A stretch of DNA of 64,000 nucleotides. Origin: Liolophura sinensis (taxonomy: Eukaryota; Mollusca; Polyplacophora; Chitonida; Chitonidae). The notes under the pieces are model-generated. The model was not told the DNA's origin. It worked only from the letters and a program-made list of their open reading frames with translations, and ran no database searches. The stretch is from assembly GCF_032854445.1 (NCBI RefSeq), contig NC_088307.1, positions 11,112,017 to 11,176,016 on the forward strand. Direction: 5' to 3'. Below, piece by piece: positions 21,240 through 32,312 of this stretch. The first letter of the stretch is position 1. The number at the start of each line of letters is the position of its first letter. The position numbers were made by a program, and so were the translations under genes.

Positions 21240-21482
21240 CAGTAAAAACATTGATCTGTTAAATCTAGCAGAAAGTCCGTTATCTGAGTGAGACTAGATT
21301 GTATTGTGTTGGTGCAGCAGATTATTCTGTTCAATATAACACACATATTCTGTTACTTCAACATAACCATTCTATTGTTCTAGGACATTATGTTGAATGT
21401 GACACAACATTGTGCTATAATAGCAGATACATTCTGGCATCACTCAGATAACAGACTTTTTGTAAAATTTAACAGGTTCATT
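21240..21482. mobile_element. MITE-1, best-preserved copy
   Basis: About 240 bp, palindromic: CTGTTAAATCTAGCAGAAAG with TCCGTTATCTGAGTGA at the left, and the inverted CACTCAGATAACAGACTTTT with GTAAAATTTAACAG at the right (about 21442-21475). The centre is also self-complementary (ATAACACA / TGTGCTATAAT). It has no coding capacity and depends on a transposase elsewhere. The TIR resembles neither the Tc1 nor the Polinton here. Confidence 0.78.
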
Positions 21483-23500
21483 TTTTAGTGTAGTGTCATA
21501 TCACAGAAACGTTGGTAAGAATCTTTCATACAAAAGCACACAGCTAATGTGCATCAGATAGTTACGCTACCGAGCCTCTGTCATAGTTACACCAAGTACA
21601 GGTAACATAGAAGACACAGTAACTTAACTTATTTTCGAACAGAAGTGCACAGATATTGTGCAATATATTAAAGTGAATATAAATGAAGTGACGAAAGTAC
21701 ATCATAAAACTTTTGACTATTTTCAATTATACGTTTAGAATGATGCACCAGAAAAAATGTCATTTGAAGTAGGATAAGATGTGGTGATTCATTGCCTTGG
21801 TATCACTCTAATAGCATTTAATCAGTTCTATACCTGCTCAGTATAATATGAGAAGCTTTGAAAGATATGGTCTCAAAACATCACTTTACAAAATGATTGC
21901 TTTAAAGGGATTTCGCGATTAGAAAAAAAAGTTTTCAAGAATGATTTGAAGAGTTTCTCAACGAGGTTCTCTTGCCTTTCATTTTGTGGCACACATTATT
22001 TTTTAATTTATTTAAGGATTGAATGTAACAATAAAGGGTTGATTGGGAGTGTAAACGATAAAACCGCTATGCAAACTGAATGGATCTTAGTAGCGGTTCA
22101 TACAAAAGTTTGCACAGCGGATTTTTCGTTTACACCATAATAAACCTAAAAAACTATTACAGTCAATACTTATAATTTAATTTTAGGAATAAAAGAGTGA
22201 TATACGATGTTTTACTTTCATTTCAAACTGTGACAAATGTTAGCTGATAGCTTTAAGGAAGGGAACGCCGCGGGATCTCGCGAATACACATTTTATGAAT
22301 GAGATTCTTTCTACCGTTACTAAGCAACGTCACGTGCCCGGCGAAGGCAATGACGAGGGAAAGTTTACATCTGCGGGTCGTTTAAGAAAATAGACAGCCA
22401 CTTAATATTTAGACGGTGAAGTCTGACAGAAGTTTAAGCACAGAAGTTGCAGAACGAGTTGAACATATTTTGTGCAGGATTTATATAGGTGACAATACGT
22501 TTCCACTGTTAATAACGGACTGCTGCTGCTGTAATTGTTGCACGCCGAGGACATAAGGGAGTGTGTACACAGGTGAATTCGCAACGAAGCTTGCAAAACC
22601 CGTGTAGTTGAAACATATAGAATATATTTCAACACTCCAGGCTATACACTATCCATAAACCTGACCTCCGATGTATAAGCGAAACATTTTTGAGTTCTGC
22701 GTTAAACACCAATCAAATAGGCCTTAAGAGAAAAGACATGAAACCTTAGACCAAATGTGTATATGCATCGTTAATTTATCTCACATGAAATGTGTATATT
22801 TGTGATGTTGTACAACCGAGATGCAGCGATTCAAAATCAGCAAAAGCGTGCATATTGAGATAATCAAGTCATCAAATCCACAATGTTATTAATTTTAACC
22901 CATGAGGCGAGAGCTATTTCTTTAACCCGACGTCACAGCTGTTTCCGCCATTCATTTTTGTCACTATCTGCGTAGTATAGTAGTGTATGCAGTTTGCATT
23001 TTTCTCTTCAACATATCAAAAAGTCAACCACGCATGACCGCCACGTTTTTTAACTCTGTTTGCTGGTAATGAAGTTATAGCATTTTGTTTCCTTGGTGAC
23101 CTCCAGGGGTGGAAAGTAACACTGTGCAAACAGTTTTCAGATATATCCAACACACACAAAACTCTGCTGTATATTAACTAGGTGCAAAAATTAGTACAGA
23201 AATTTATGGTGTATCAACAATCTAAAAGTACGCCAAAAAATCTCTAGCCTTTTACGTTTGTTTAAATCCCTCTTCCTAAATAGCTCAGGTTATATTATTT
23301 GTTGTCTTTTCTAAAAATAAAATCTTAAGCAAATATTTACACAGCCCAGATAGCATACAACTCGGTTATACTGGCAGGCGTTCCGCACACTAAAAATTGC
23401 CAGAGTATGTCAGATAGAGTTCGGTTAGAGAGTACCTATTCTACACAACCATACAAATGATAAGAAAAACAAACTATATACGTCAGGAAGTTTTTATGCA
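21483..23500. other. Intron 1 of PLAT gene A, mostly featureless
   Basis: AT-rich, except a GC-richer patch at about 22260-22390. A small SINE-A remnant is at 22660-22715 (TGTATAAGCGAAACATTTTTG, GTTAAACACCAATCAAATAG). No exon recognised. Confidence 0.45.
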
Positions 23501-23504
23501 CTCA

Positions 23505-24100
23505 GCGCACAGCATGCCACACACAGTCACACGTTAGAAAGTCATGCAGCCATGCGGATAGTGTGCAAAAGAAATCACCTCATCCATACAGACAACGTGC
23601 CACACACAGTCAAACGTTAGAAAGTCATGCAGCCATGTGGATGGTATGCAAAAGAAATTACCTCATTCATACAGACAACGGGATACACACAATGACACGT
23701 TAGAGAGTCATGCAGCCCTGAAGATGGCATGCCAAAAAATTACCTTAGCCATACAGACAAAGTGCCACACACAGTCACACGTTAGAAAGTCATGTAGCCA
23801 TGCGGATGGTATGCAAAAGAAATTACCTTAGCCATACCGACAACGTGCCACACACAATTACATGTTAGAAAGTCATGTAGCCATGCGGATGGTATGCAAA
23901 AGAAATTACCTTGGCCATATACACAACGTGCCATACACGGTCAAACGTTACAGAGTCGTGCAGCCATGCGGATGGTATGCAAAAGAAATTACCTTAGCCA
24001 TATAGACAACGTGCCACACACAGTCACACGTTAGCCATACAGACAACGTGCCACACATAGCCACCCGTTAGCAATACAAACAACGTGCCACACATAGTCT
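23505..24100. repeat. 83-bp minisatellite (about 7 copies)
   Basis: Unit with CACACACAGTCACACGTTAG, AAAGTCATGCAGCCATGCGG and ATGGTATGCAAAAGAAATTA. CGTTAG falls at 23532, 23615, 23697 and 23779. The last units are shortened. Frames through it are repeat artefacts. Confidence 0.88.
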
Positions 24101-25079
24101 TGTCAAAAAGTTTTTTCACAGAAAAATATACAATTTTTATTTAAACGCAAAATAAAATAAAGGCGCCAGCTATAAGTTACTGATTTGCCCCCTGGCGGCT
24201 TAAATGTAAAACTGTAGACCTGTACTGAGTGACGTTCGCGATATAAACTGAAGTGCCAAGTTTAATGCCCTGCTCGTTTAAAGTTCACAAATAGAGTTCA
24301 ACAGTTTAATGCCCACATCATAGACATACGAGCCTATGGCTTACTATTATTCAGTTTTGAAGCAGACACCGTTTTCCGTCACATCACTCCTAAATTTCGG
24401 GAAAAATGCAGGTGCTCAGCTTTGGATCTTATTTTGTGACATGAGTCAAAATGTCGAGTTTAAAGCAAAAAAAAACAAAAAACAGAAACAAAAACAAAAC
24501 AATAATATCTTTTGTGTTCACTACCACAGTTGAAGGATTTCTGACCATAACACAGTACATGTGCTGCCCTGTCATTTCAGTCATATTTAACTTTAAAGAA
24601 GTAGCTGTTTTTTGTCAGGTGATATGTAAAAATGTAACTGTTCGGATTTTCATCAGAATTTACCACACACATATACCGGTACATTTGGGAACAAGACCCC
24701 GTCATCAGTAGACCTTACCTAAATGCTTATATTCAAATTCAACCGTTTTTGGTCACGTGACAAATATGGTAATCAGTATTTTTTCACAGCTTTCAAGATA
24801 TGAAAACGCTTTTGGCAAAGTGGTGTTGTGTCACTTGTTCTGTCAGCGTATTAAATTCTCGTTTAATCGGTTTACTGGATCTAGAGACCCAACACATTCT
24901 CTACTCAGTGACTGTATAGCTGATGTAGTCTACCTATGATGGAAGAAAGTGTTAGAATTGATTAACTGACAACTCCAAGAAAGGGCAACCCCCAAACTAC
25001 TAAACCACTCCCAAAAGCGGAACGCTTGGTAAAACGAAAATAAATTCCCCTAGAAGAATAAGAATTGGTTCCAACTTAC
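24101..25079. other. Start of intron 1 of PLAT gene A, no features
   Basis: Includes an A-rich AAAACAAAAAACAGAAACAA stretch near 24470. No convincing exon or transposon. Confidence 0.4.
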
Positions 25080-25167
25080 CAACTTTTTCTCCGGAAGGCA
25101 CAACAGAATATCCCATCAACAAAAGGCAGGGGAACAACAAGGAAATCGATGCTTTGTTCACACCCAT
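25080..25167 (-). CDS. PLAT gene A, exon 1: signal peptide
   Basis: ATG at 25167 followed by 29 codons and one base, then donor G|gtaagttgg. It encodes MGVNKASISLLFPCLLLMG followed by YSVVPSGEKV. This is a classic secretory signal (short polar start, hydrophobic core, small residues near Ser-Gly). The phase-1 end joins exactly to the TT that opens exon 2, giving Val just before YQLTVETC. I found no second copy anywhere in the window. Upstream on the minus strand is CCTTATAGTGAATAAACTGC, a weak TATA-like site, then the 85-bp tandem repeat. Confidence 0.72.
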
Positions 25168-25324
25168 GTCTCCGTTTGGGCGTGATTGCCAGTGTCTGAT
25201 CAGCAGTTTATTCACTATAAGGTGAACACTTTAAAGTTTTCAGGACTGTGTGGCCTGGAACTGATCACGTACTTTGAAGGAAATGTTCGTTGTCTTGAAA
25301 GAGCCAAGCGGAAACCACAAGGTT

Positions 25325-25800
25325 TCCTAACTGAACAAACATTCTGTGAAAACTGGACACGATGACCAACTGTAGTTATCTTGAGGAGGGTTATCATGTA
25401 GAATGCTTCCTGATAAGGCAGACGTTTAGACTGAGACCTGAACACGATGACAAGCGGTAGTTATTCTCCGGAAGGTTATCATGCAGAAGGTTTCCTCATA
25501 AGGCAGACGTTTAGACTGAGACCTGAACACGATGACAAGCGGTAGTTATCCTCCGGAAGGCTATCATGCAGAAGATTGCCTGACCAGGCAGACGTTTAGA
25601 CTCAAACCTGAACATGATGAACAAACTGTGGTCATCCTGTGGAGGGTTATGATGTAAAAGGTTTCTTCATGGGACAGATGTTTTGGCTGAAACCTGGACA
25701 CCTGATCAGCTCTTGTTGTCGTGTGGAGTGTTATCATGCAGAAGGTTTCCTCATCAAGAGACTGGAAGACTGGACACGTTCACCAGCTCTAGTTATCCAC
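25325..25800. repeat. 85-bp tandem repeat just upstream of PLAT gene A
   Basis: GACGTTTAGACTGAGACCTG at 25421 and 25506, and a variant at 25591 (period 85), with GGTTATCATGCAGAAGGTTT in each unit. About 5.5 diverging copies. It begins about 160 bp 5' of the signal-peptide ATG and so lies in the presumed promoter region. Confidence 0.85.
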
Positions 25801-28270
25801 GGTAGGATTCCTGGAACGTTTGATTTATTGCGTCCGCAATTTAAAATAATTACCTTTTTTTCAAATTGTAAAAAGTCTCAAATTTAAGCAGGTTGTAATT
25901 TTATCAGGAAGTACAGGCGATAAAAACTGTACCCTACAACAGTGTTCCATCTTAGATTCCGATCCTGAGCCGACATATCATTTCGTACCAAAACATTATA
26001 GTAATAACAATTTGTCTATTATTTGTCTATAAAACTAACCCTAACTCCACTGTTTACATAGGACTGTGCATTCTGGGAAAAATCGATGTTGCTATGTTTT
26101 CTGAGTTTTGTGTAACATGCGCCGTTTCGGGAGCTACTTAAATTTAGCTATTGTAAAAATGCCACATGTTAACTGTTTGAAAGGCCAGTAGTAAAACTAG
26201 TTCGTAAGGAAGGTGTAACTGGAACGCGTTTTCTTTGGCAGACTTTTCGACATAATACTGACTTATGTCAATCCTTTGCATTCTTTTAATGTGATTGTAT
26301 ATTAAATGTGAGGACAAGCAGCATTTTGAGTAATTCTAGACCAGTGATATCTAATGAATTGCAATTAACAATCACTGCGTACTTGTTTTACCTAATTCTG
26401 CTTACACCATGATGCAACCGGGAGTGCGTTTTGCTCCTATTCATGCATTTACATGAACAGTTAAAATATAACCCTTAACCGAGGTAAAATGACAAGGGCC
26501 TGTTTTTCACCGGTTTCTTGTGACCGTTTGCCAGCTAGCACACTATCGTTGTTGTTGTGGTTTTACTCTGCAGGCCGTAGGCCATAATTATATTCTGACT
26601 TTATAACGTATTACCCTCATATCTGTGTCATTTACTTTTCCATGTATCGTTGTTAATGGCGCTCCATACTTGTTCATATTGTGCTTATTAAGCTATCATT
26701 TTCCATTAGAAACACTTCCATTTTATGAGGGGAACCTCCGTGGCTCAGTTGGTTAGCGCACTAGCACAGAGTAATGACCCAGAAGCCTTTGCGGTCGCTG
26801 TGAGTTCAAGTCCAGCTCAAGCTGGCTAACTCTCCGGCCGTACGTGGGAAGGTAATAAAAAAATACATAAGTTATATGAAGTAATTCTTGAAGAGAGGAA
26901 AACATCCACCCAAATACAGCATTCGCAACTTAAAGGTGTAGAAAAAAAATTAGTATAATTTATTGTTAGTCTGCCATTTTCTGTCACGTTTGAAAAAAAA
27001 AATTATTTATAAGGCCTTACAGGAAGCAGGCACTGTCCCAGAACGAACATTTCAAAGACAATCTAAAGGACTTTCTAAATTATTCCACAGGCGTGACCCG
27101 ATTTGCCTGAAAGGTCAAGTAGACCTACATATCACCGCCATTGTTTCCTGGTTAGCTTCCTTACTGGACACAGACCCCCATTACAACTTCCGCTTTTCGG
27201 TAGGTTTGTAGTTTCTGTGAATTTTAGGGTATAAAGTCTTATTTTGCTCCCAGGCGTCCATTTTTTGTGCACAGGTGCATGCTTGGTATTAAAATGCTGG
27301 AAACTGTCTAAACGTTGAGGAGGTATGAGCTTTATTGATGAAAGTTTAAAATTCTGGGTGACAGGACACAAGGTGTGGGGTAGTGATGAGGCTGCGAGTG
27401 ACGTCCCCTTGGGGTTGCTAGGCACGCCTCCCAGCTGCCGGCATGGAAAGGTCCAGATTTTGACGGTCAACCTATGTCAAGATTTTTATGGCCTCTTTCT
27501 CCCAGGCTGGACCAGGTATGCACCAAAGTTTATTGGCCACGGAATGTTTGGGACTGAGCTACAGCGCTAGACGTTAACATTGTCGCTTATGGAAAATTAA
27601 TGGGGGTCCGAGGCCTACTGGTGGTTGGCAAGTCTCCCTCTTCATCATGACAGCCATTCTCGCACAATGTTGGCTATTTATGGAACAAGGCTATGGGGAA
27701 TCCCACACTGACATGGCCGTACATCTATCAGTATCTTCGTTATCAGTTTCCTCCAGCCATGACATAGCAATTTGCCTGTCGTGCATCAACAAAGCACGAA
27801 ACGTAGAATGTAACTTTCTACAACACAAATAGGCGGATTGTTTGAAGGAGTGTTTGGATAGCATTGCTGTGTTATCAACGGGATACAGAAAATCTCTCAT
27901 TTCAGTCTTAAACTAGCTCCCTACCTTAAGAAGGAATAGCTGCGTCAGTTACATTTCGTAGGGTTGTCATGATTGTGCTGTCCGTTATCTTCGCTTTGTC
28001 CTACACGTGGTATCCGTCACGTGTAAAATCTAGGAGATATTTCCTTACAACGTAAACGAGACGCTCTCTTCAAATACAGGCGGTATTATAGCATCGTAAT
28101 GCTACCGACTAGAGAATTTTTGCGCCATCATAGGTAATACTTTTATGTGGTTCATGTAAACGCTACTGAGATGGATTATCTGTTTGCATAGTGTGACGTT
28201 TGGTTTTACTTTATAAACTATATGTGAGAGTGTACATCACCTGGTCAAGTGGAGCACAGGGAACAAAGAT
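25801..28270. other. Spacer between arms, no gene recognised
   Basis: Contains the head half of one SINE-A (26727-26855) and a GC-richer patch at about 27310-27560 with several short frames on both strands, none recognised. The rest is AT-rich. No plus-strand signal-peptide exon that could serve PLAT gene B was found. Confidence 0.4.
26727..26855 (+). repeat. SINE-A head, 3' truncated
   Basis: AACCTCCGTGGCTCAGTTGG (box A region) and GTGAGTTCAAGTCCAGCTCA (box B region), then stops at GTACGTGGGAAGGT before AATAAAAAAATAC. The 3' half is missing, unlike the usual 5' truncation. Confidence 0.8.
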
Positions 28271-28271
28271 T

Positions 28272-28420
28272 GTATTTCGTTTATTTTTGACTGTAATTTA
28301 ATGACAAAACGTTTTCACATATACGATGGGGATCAGTATTGTGGGTGGAGGACACCGGACTGACAAGGTTTAACCACAGACCTTTGGCAAGTCACTGAAA
28401 AACTTTTCCGTGTTTGACGT
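28272..28420 (-). repeat. SINE-A, degenerate
   Basis: TTTATTTTTGACTGTAATTTAA, ACATATACGATGGGGATCAG and GTGGGTGGAGGACACCGGA correspond to the 3' half of SINE-A in reverse. Confidence 0.55.
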
Positions 28421-30141
28421 GGGCCTATAAATAGGCACATTATACTGTTTTCTGGCGGAGAAAAAGTTGTTTTCAAAGAACGTTGCAGTGCATAAGCGGT
28501 AAAGGAGTACCATCGACTCCTAGGTTTCACCTGCTCCATAAAAAGCGGGGAAATTCACAAAGTAATTCCTGTCAAACGTCGGCTTTGAAGCTGCCTATAC
28601 CGTGTGTGTCTCATAGGATGGAAACACAAACACTTTAAACACTCCGCCACGGCCAGTTCTCAGCATGGGATGTACGTTCACCGTTCGTTCTATAGAAGAG
28701 TTACCCAACATAAATTGATTTTATGTGCCTATGTAGAGTTAGAGATTCTGTTGAACTAGTGAGAGCTAATTTTTTACACAACCCTGGCAGCCAGATCACT
28801 CCAAATGAAATTTAAAACAGTAATTATACATTATCCATTATATATTATTCATTATATCCATTATATATTATTATCTACTATTAATTAATGGGGGATAAAG
28901 CTCATAATTACAGAAAGAAGGAAGGATTTACAATAACACAGGCATACATATATGCTGCATATGTATCGATAGAAATGGTAATAATAGTGACGGCTCATGT
29001 TGTTTCCTCCCCGCGTCCACTACACAACACCCTGCCCATCCCTTCCCCAGCCTTTGCCCGTATCTCGATAGTACCCAGCACGTTTTACACCCTATCTGTG
29101 TTTATTGTAATTGTGGCACAACTATAAGCTGAATGGCGAAAAACATCCATTTAAGAACATAGGGTCGATTATGTCTTTTGTAGTCACAAGACTAGAAAAG
29201 TATGACGTTAAAGCCCAATCACTAACTCACCCACTCACCCCCTGCTCTGTTGTCAAACAGCATAGATAACAGCACTAATGCAAAACAGTATACTCCTCGT
29301 GTGCAATGAGATTTGGGTTTAAGCCCGGTCATAGACAGGGAATCTGTGAATTCTTTCGCTCTCACTGTTTCTAGAGCCCTGGGGAAAATAAGCGATCGAT
29401 GACCTCTTGAGGCTGTTTACACAGTCTAACGTTAGTTAAAGGCCACTTGTCTTCCACCAATAGGGAAAAGTTCGTCAGTAAATTGGTATGGTCGGACTTG
29501 CTTGGTGATTTGCGCCAGGTACTCCATTTCCACTCACGAAAGTGATCAGTATTGAGTAAAATATAAAACAGCCTTTATTTGGCAAAGATCACAACATTGT
29601 GGCGAAATTAATCAAACCATGATCTGTCAGGAAAAACTACACCCTCAAGTTTCTGTCGAGATTCGGACGAGATTTGGTCGAGAAATCAACGCAGAGCGAA
29701 ATTCCAGCGAGCAGACAAGATTCGATCGATAACGGGTGCGAGATTTGCATGAGTTTCTTGACAGATTGTCCTCGGAATGTCGCTCAACCTTGCTGTGTTG
29801 TTCGAATATAGCTGTCGACGGTTTGTGGCAAAAGCTAGCATGGCTGCTTCCGGTTTCTGTACATTCTGGCACTAAGAAGTTAAAGGTATACAGAATCGAT
29901 TCTGATTGGATGAATTGAGAGTTAGGCAAGTCCAGGCCATGCCTGTCCTAAGCTGAGTTTTAGATGTGGCAGATCTATTCAAGCGTGACCTACGCTGAAA
30001 GGTAAAACTCTGGAAAACCTTTGTCCATTGTCAGCCAGTGAGTGTCGATTGTGAATTCCTTTAAACGGGGATTTCTAGCAAATAAAACTCGTGAGGACGT
30101 TTATCTTAGGTGAATTATGAGGTTTCAAATACACCATACAT
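28421..30141. other. Spacer, mostly featureless, with one SINE-D copy
   Basis: 29290-29480 resembles SINE-D (GTTTAAGCCCGGTCATAGAC, TCTCACTGTTTCTAGAG, CCACTTGTCTTCCACCAATA). 29640-29935 is a GC-balanced unit with a 94-codon minus frame. It may be an unclassified repeat. Confidence 0.4.
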
Positions 30142-30331
30142 TTTTTTTTAATTTGATGCAGTTTTACATTAAAATCCACATGTTGCCGTGACGTAGTGAA
30201 GTGTAGAACCCCGGGATAAATACCGACTCGAATCAATACCAAAAACTTTGACATCAGTAACCTAGTATTTATCTCACTTGGCGGTCAGTGTAAGAGGAAT
30301 GGACCAAGTACTGTTTTGTCCCGTGTTAGAA

Positions 30332-30531
30332 NNNNNNNNNNNNNNNNNNNNNNNNNNNNNNNNNNNNNNNNNNNNNNNNNNNNNNNNNNNNNNNNNNNNN
30401 NNNNNNNNNNNNNNNNNNNNNNNNNNNNNNNNNNNNNNNNNNNNNNNNNNNNNNNNNNNNNNNNNNNNNNNNNNNNNNNNNNNNNNNNNNNNNNNNNNNN
30501 NNNNNNNNNNNNNNNNNNNNNNNNNNNNNNN
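30332..30531. other. Assembly gap (200 N)
   Basis: Exactly 200 N, so probably a fixed-size scaffold gap. It interrupts the C-terminal part of the LINE. True size is unknown. Confidence 0.98.
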
Positions 30532-31903
30532 TGGGTGACACTTTATCTTGAAAAGGCGGAAGTTAACAGGTAAGACACCAGACATTAATCTGAAAAATAA
30601 AACATCGTGTGGTCTTGGAGATAGGCTTACATAACCACTGGAAATAAAAGGCTGAAATTGAAAATAAAAACGACCATTATTCGTTGTATCGCACTCATTC
30701 TGCCAAAGCGAGTAGAAGTGTGACTTAACTTCGTTGATCATCTCTCGACATGATGACCTGACACAAATATATTATTCAGCAGAAGCGGTTGTTTTGCAGC
30801 CTTGTCCGCTTCTTCACATACCCGCTATTTCGACGTGGGCTGATACCCATGCCAAATAAACGTCTATCCCTTGAAAGTACAACGAGGTTATCAACCTTAA
30901 TAGCTCCAAAATAACAGGAGATAAAGTTTGCCAAGAGTAATTCTTAATTGCCTGCAATGCAGCAAGTAAATCAGAAAAAATCACAGCCCTCACTGGTCTA
31001 TATTCCTCAAGCCAGCGTAACAGAGCATTGCTAATAACTCACATGTGAAGACCGACAATTTATCACACACTCTAAGTGATTGCATAATTTTTATATGGGG
31101 TATTGAAAACCCAATACCACACTTCTATGTCTCTGGGCACTTTGATGCATCTGAAAATAGTTTTAAAAAAGCAGACCAGTTGTTAGACACATAGTTTTTA
31201 AAAGAAAAGCAGATAAGGTTAGGTTGGTCAAATTTGCGTGTACTCACGTAACGCCATGCAAATATTAGGCACATGGAGGAGCCAAAGGGGAGCGGGAAAG
31301 GAGTAGCTTTTTCCAGCATGGTCAGGTCAACACCCACGTCTTCAAGGATTTCTCTTGATCGTATGCTAAAGTTTCCGGAATGGCGTGCATTGTACAGAAA
31401 ATCAAAATAAGAAAGCTGGAACAATTAAAAAGCAGGATTATCGTAGGACGACTGAGAACAAGAGTTCTGAGCGTACGTCTAATCGCAAGGGGAGCTCACC
31501 GCAGGCCACTTGCAAACAACGTAACGAGCTCCCTTTAATTGCACCAGTACAAACAGATAACGCTCGGTATTGGACACTGTCTAGCTTACCTTTAACTACT
31601 AACTGGGCCGCTGAATCGAATACTTTGCAGCAATAATCCAGTCTTGACAGAATGAGAGCTCTGTATAAATTCAATAAAGAGGTTTTATCTGCCACCCATG
31701 AAGTTCCAGAAATGGATGGCATTAAATTAATGGCCTTAGTACATTTAACAACTATCTGATCAATACAGTTAGACCAGGTCAGAGACTTATCTAACCACAT
31801 TTCTAAGTACTTAAATGCAGGCGATATTTTTATGGCATCATTACCCAACAAAAGTGGAGAGTCCGAGATAATGTGTTTACGAGTAACTATCATACCTTCG
31901 GAT

Positions 31904-32254
31904 TTAACAGGAGAAAATGTAAACCCCCACTTTTTCCCCCAGGATAAAAATACAGTTTACGCTCTTTTGGAGGTACTTATGAGCCAATTTAATACTTTTT
32001 GACGAGGCCCATACGGCTTTGTCATCTTCAAGATGACCACATTTAGTTTTAAGATGAACAACACTAGGAAGATCATTTATCATGACATTGAACAATAACG
32101 GTGAAATGACACTTCCCTGAGGGGTACCATTCTCCGTAGTGGGGTCTGAAAATTCTTTACCTACATCAACAAATATTCGTCTATTAGACAAAAAGTTTCT
32201 CACCCAGGCCAATATCTTTCCCCCCAAACCCATCTCTGCCATTTTCTTCAGCAC
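31904..32254 (-). pseudogene. LINE reverse transcriptase, palm fragment
   Basis: NGTPQGSVISPLLFNVMIND is the RT motif 4 region. The catalytic (F/Y)ADD box is replaced by LEDD. The fragment 31893-31438 continues with the thumb-like region (LGNDAIKISPAFKYLEMWLD, LYRALILSRLDYCC). Confidence 0.88.
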
Positions 32255-32312
32255 CCCTCATCTCCACACCATATCGTACGCCTTCTCGACATCTAAGAAA
32301 ACTGCTAAAATA

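Larger units (their letters stand above)
7372..25167 (-). pseudogene. PLAT/TSP1/TM membrane protein gene, copy A (seven exons, frameshifted)
   Basis: Gene model with exons 25167-25080, 20045-19908, 16008-15900, 14184-14079, 11031-10897, 8026-7927 and 7567-7372. All introns have GT/AG borders and the phases fit (1, 2, 0, 1, 1, 2). Without the one-base loss it would give about 290 aa. The order is signal peptide, extracellular PLAT/LH2 domain of about 115 residues, a thrombospondin type 1-like repeat, one membrane helix and a tail of about 65 residues. PLAT domains bind lipids or protein partners; TSP1 repeats mediate matrix and receptor contacts. The role is therefore probably surface recognition, but this is inference. 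Compared with the arm B copy, exon 2 is one base short (138 against 139), which shifts the frame and reaches a stop. Unless that base is a sequencing error, copy A is a pseudogene or makes only a truncated secreted peptide. Confidence 0.72.

Noticed and set aside
23505-24100. CRISPR-like array of regularly spaced repeats
   Set aside because: Whole 83-bp units repeat with no unique spacers, in animal DNA. It is a minisatellite.
28888-29127. Possible first exon for PLAT gene B (hydrophobic 79-codon frame)
   Set aside because: It does not begin with a plausible signal peptide, no phase-1 donor follows the hydrophobic part, and nothing similar exists in arm A.
30274-30741. Long frames across the N stretch
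   Set aside because: The frames are open only because N codons give no stops. The flanking residues belong to the dead LINE.
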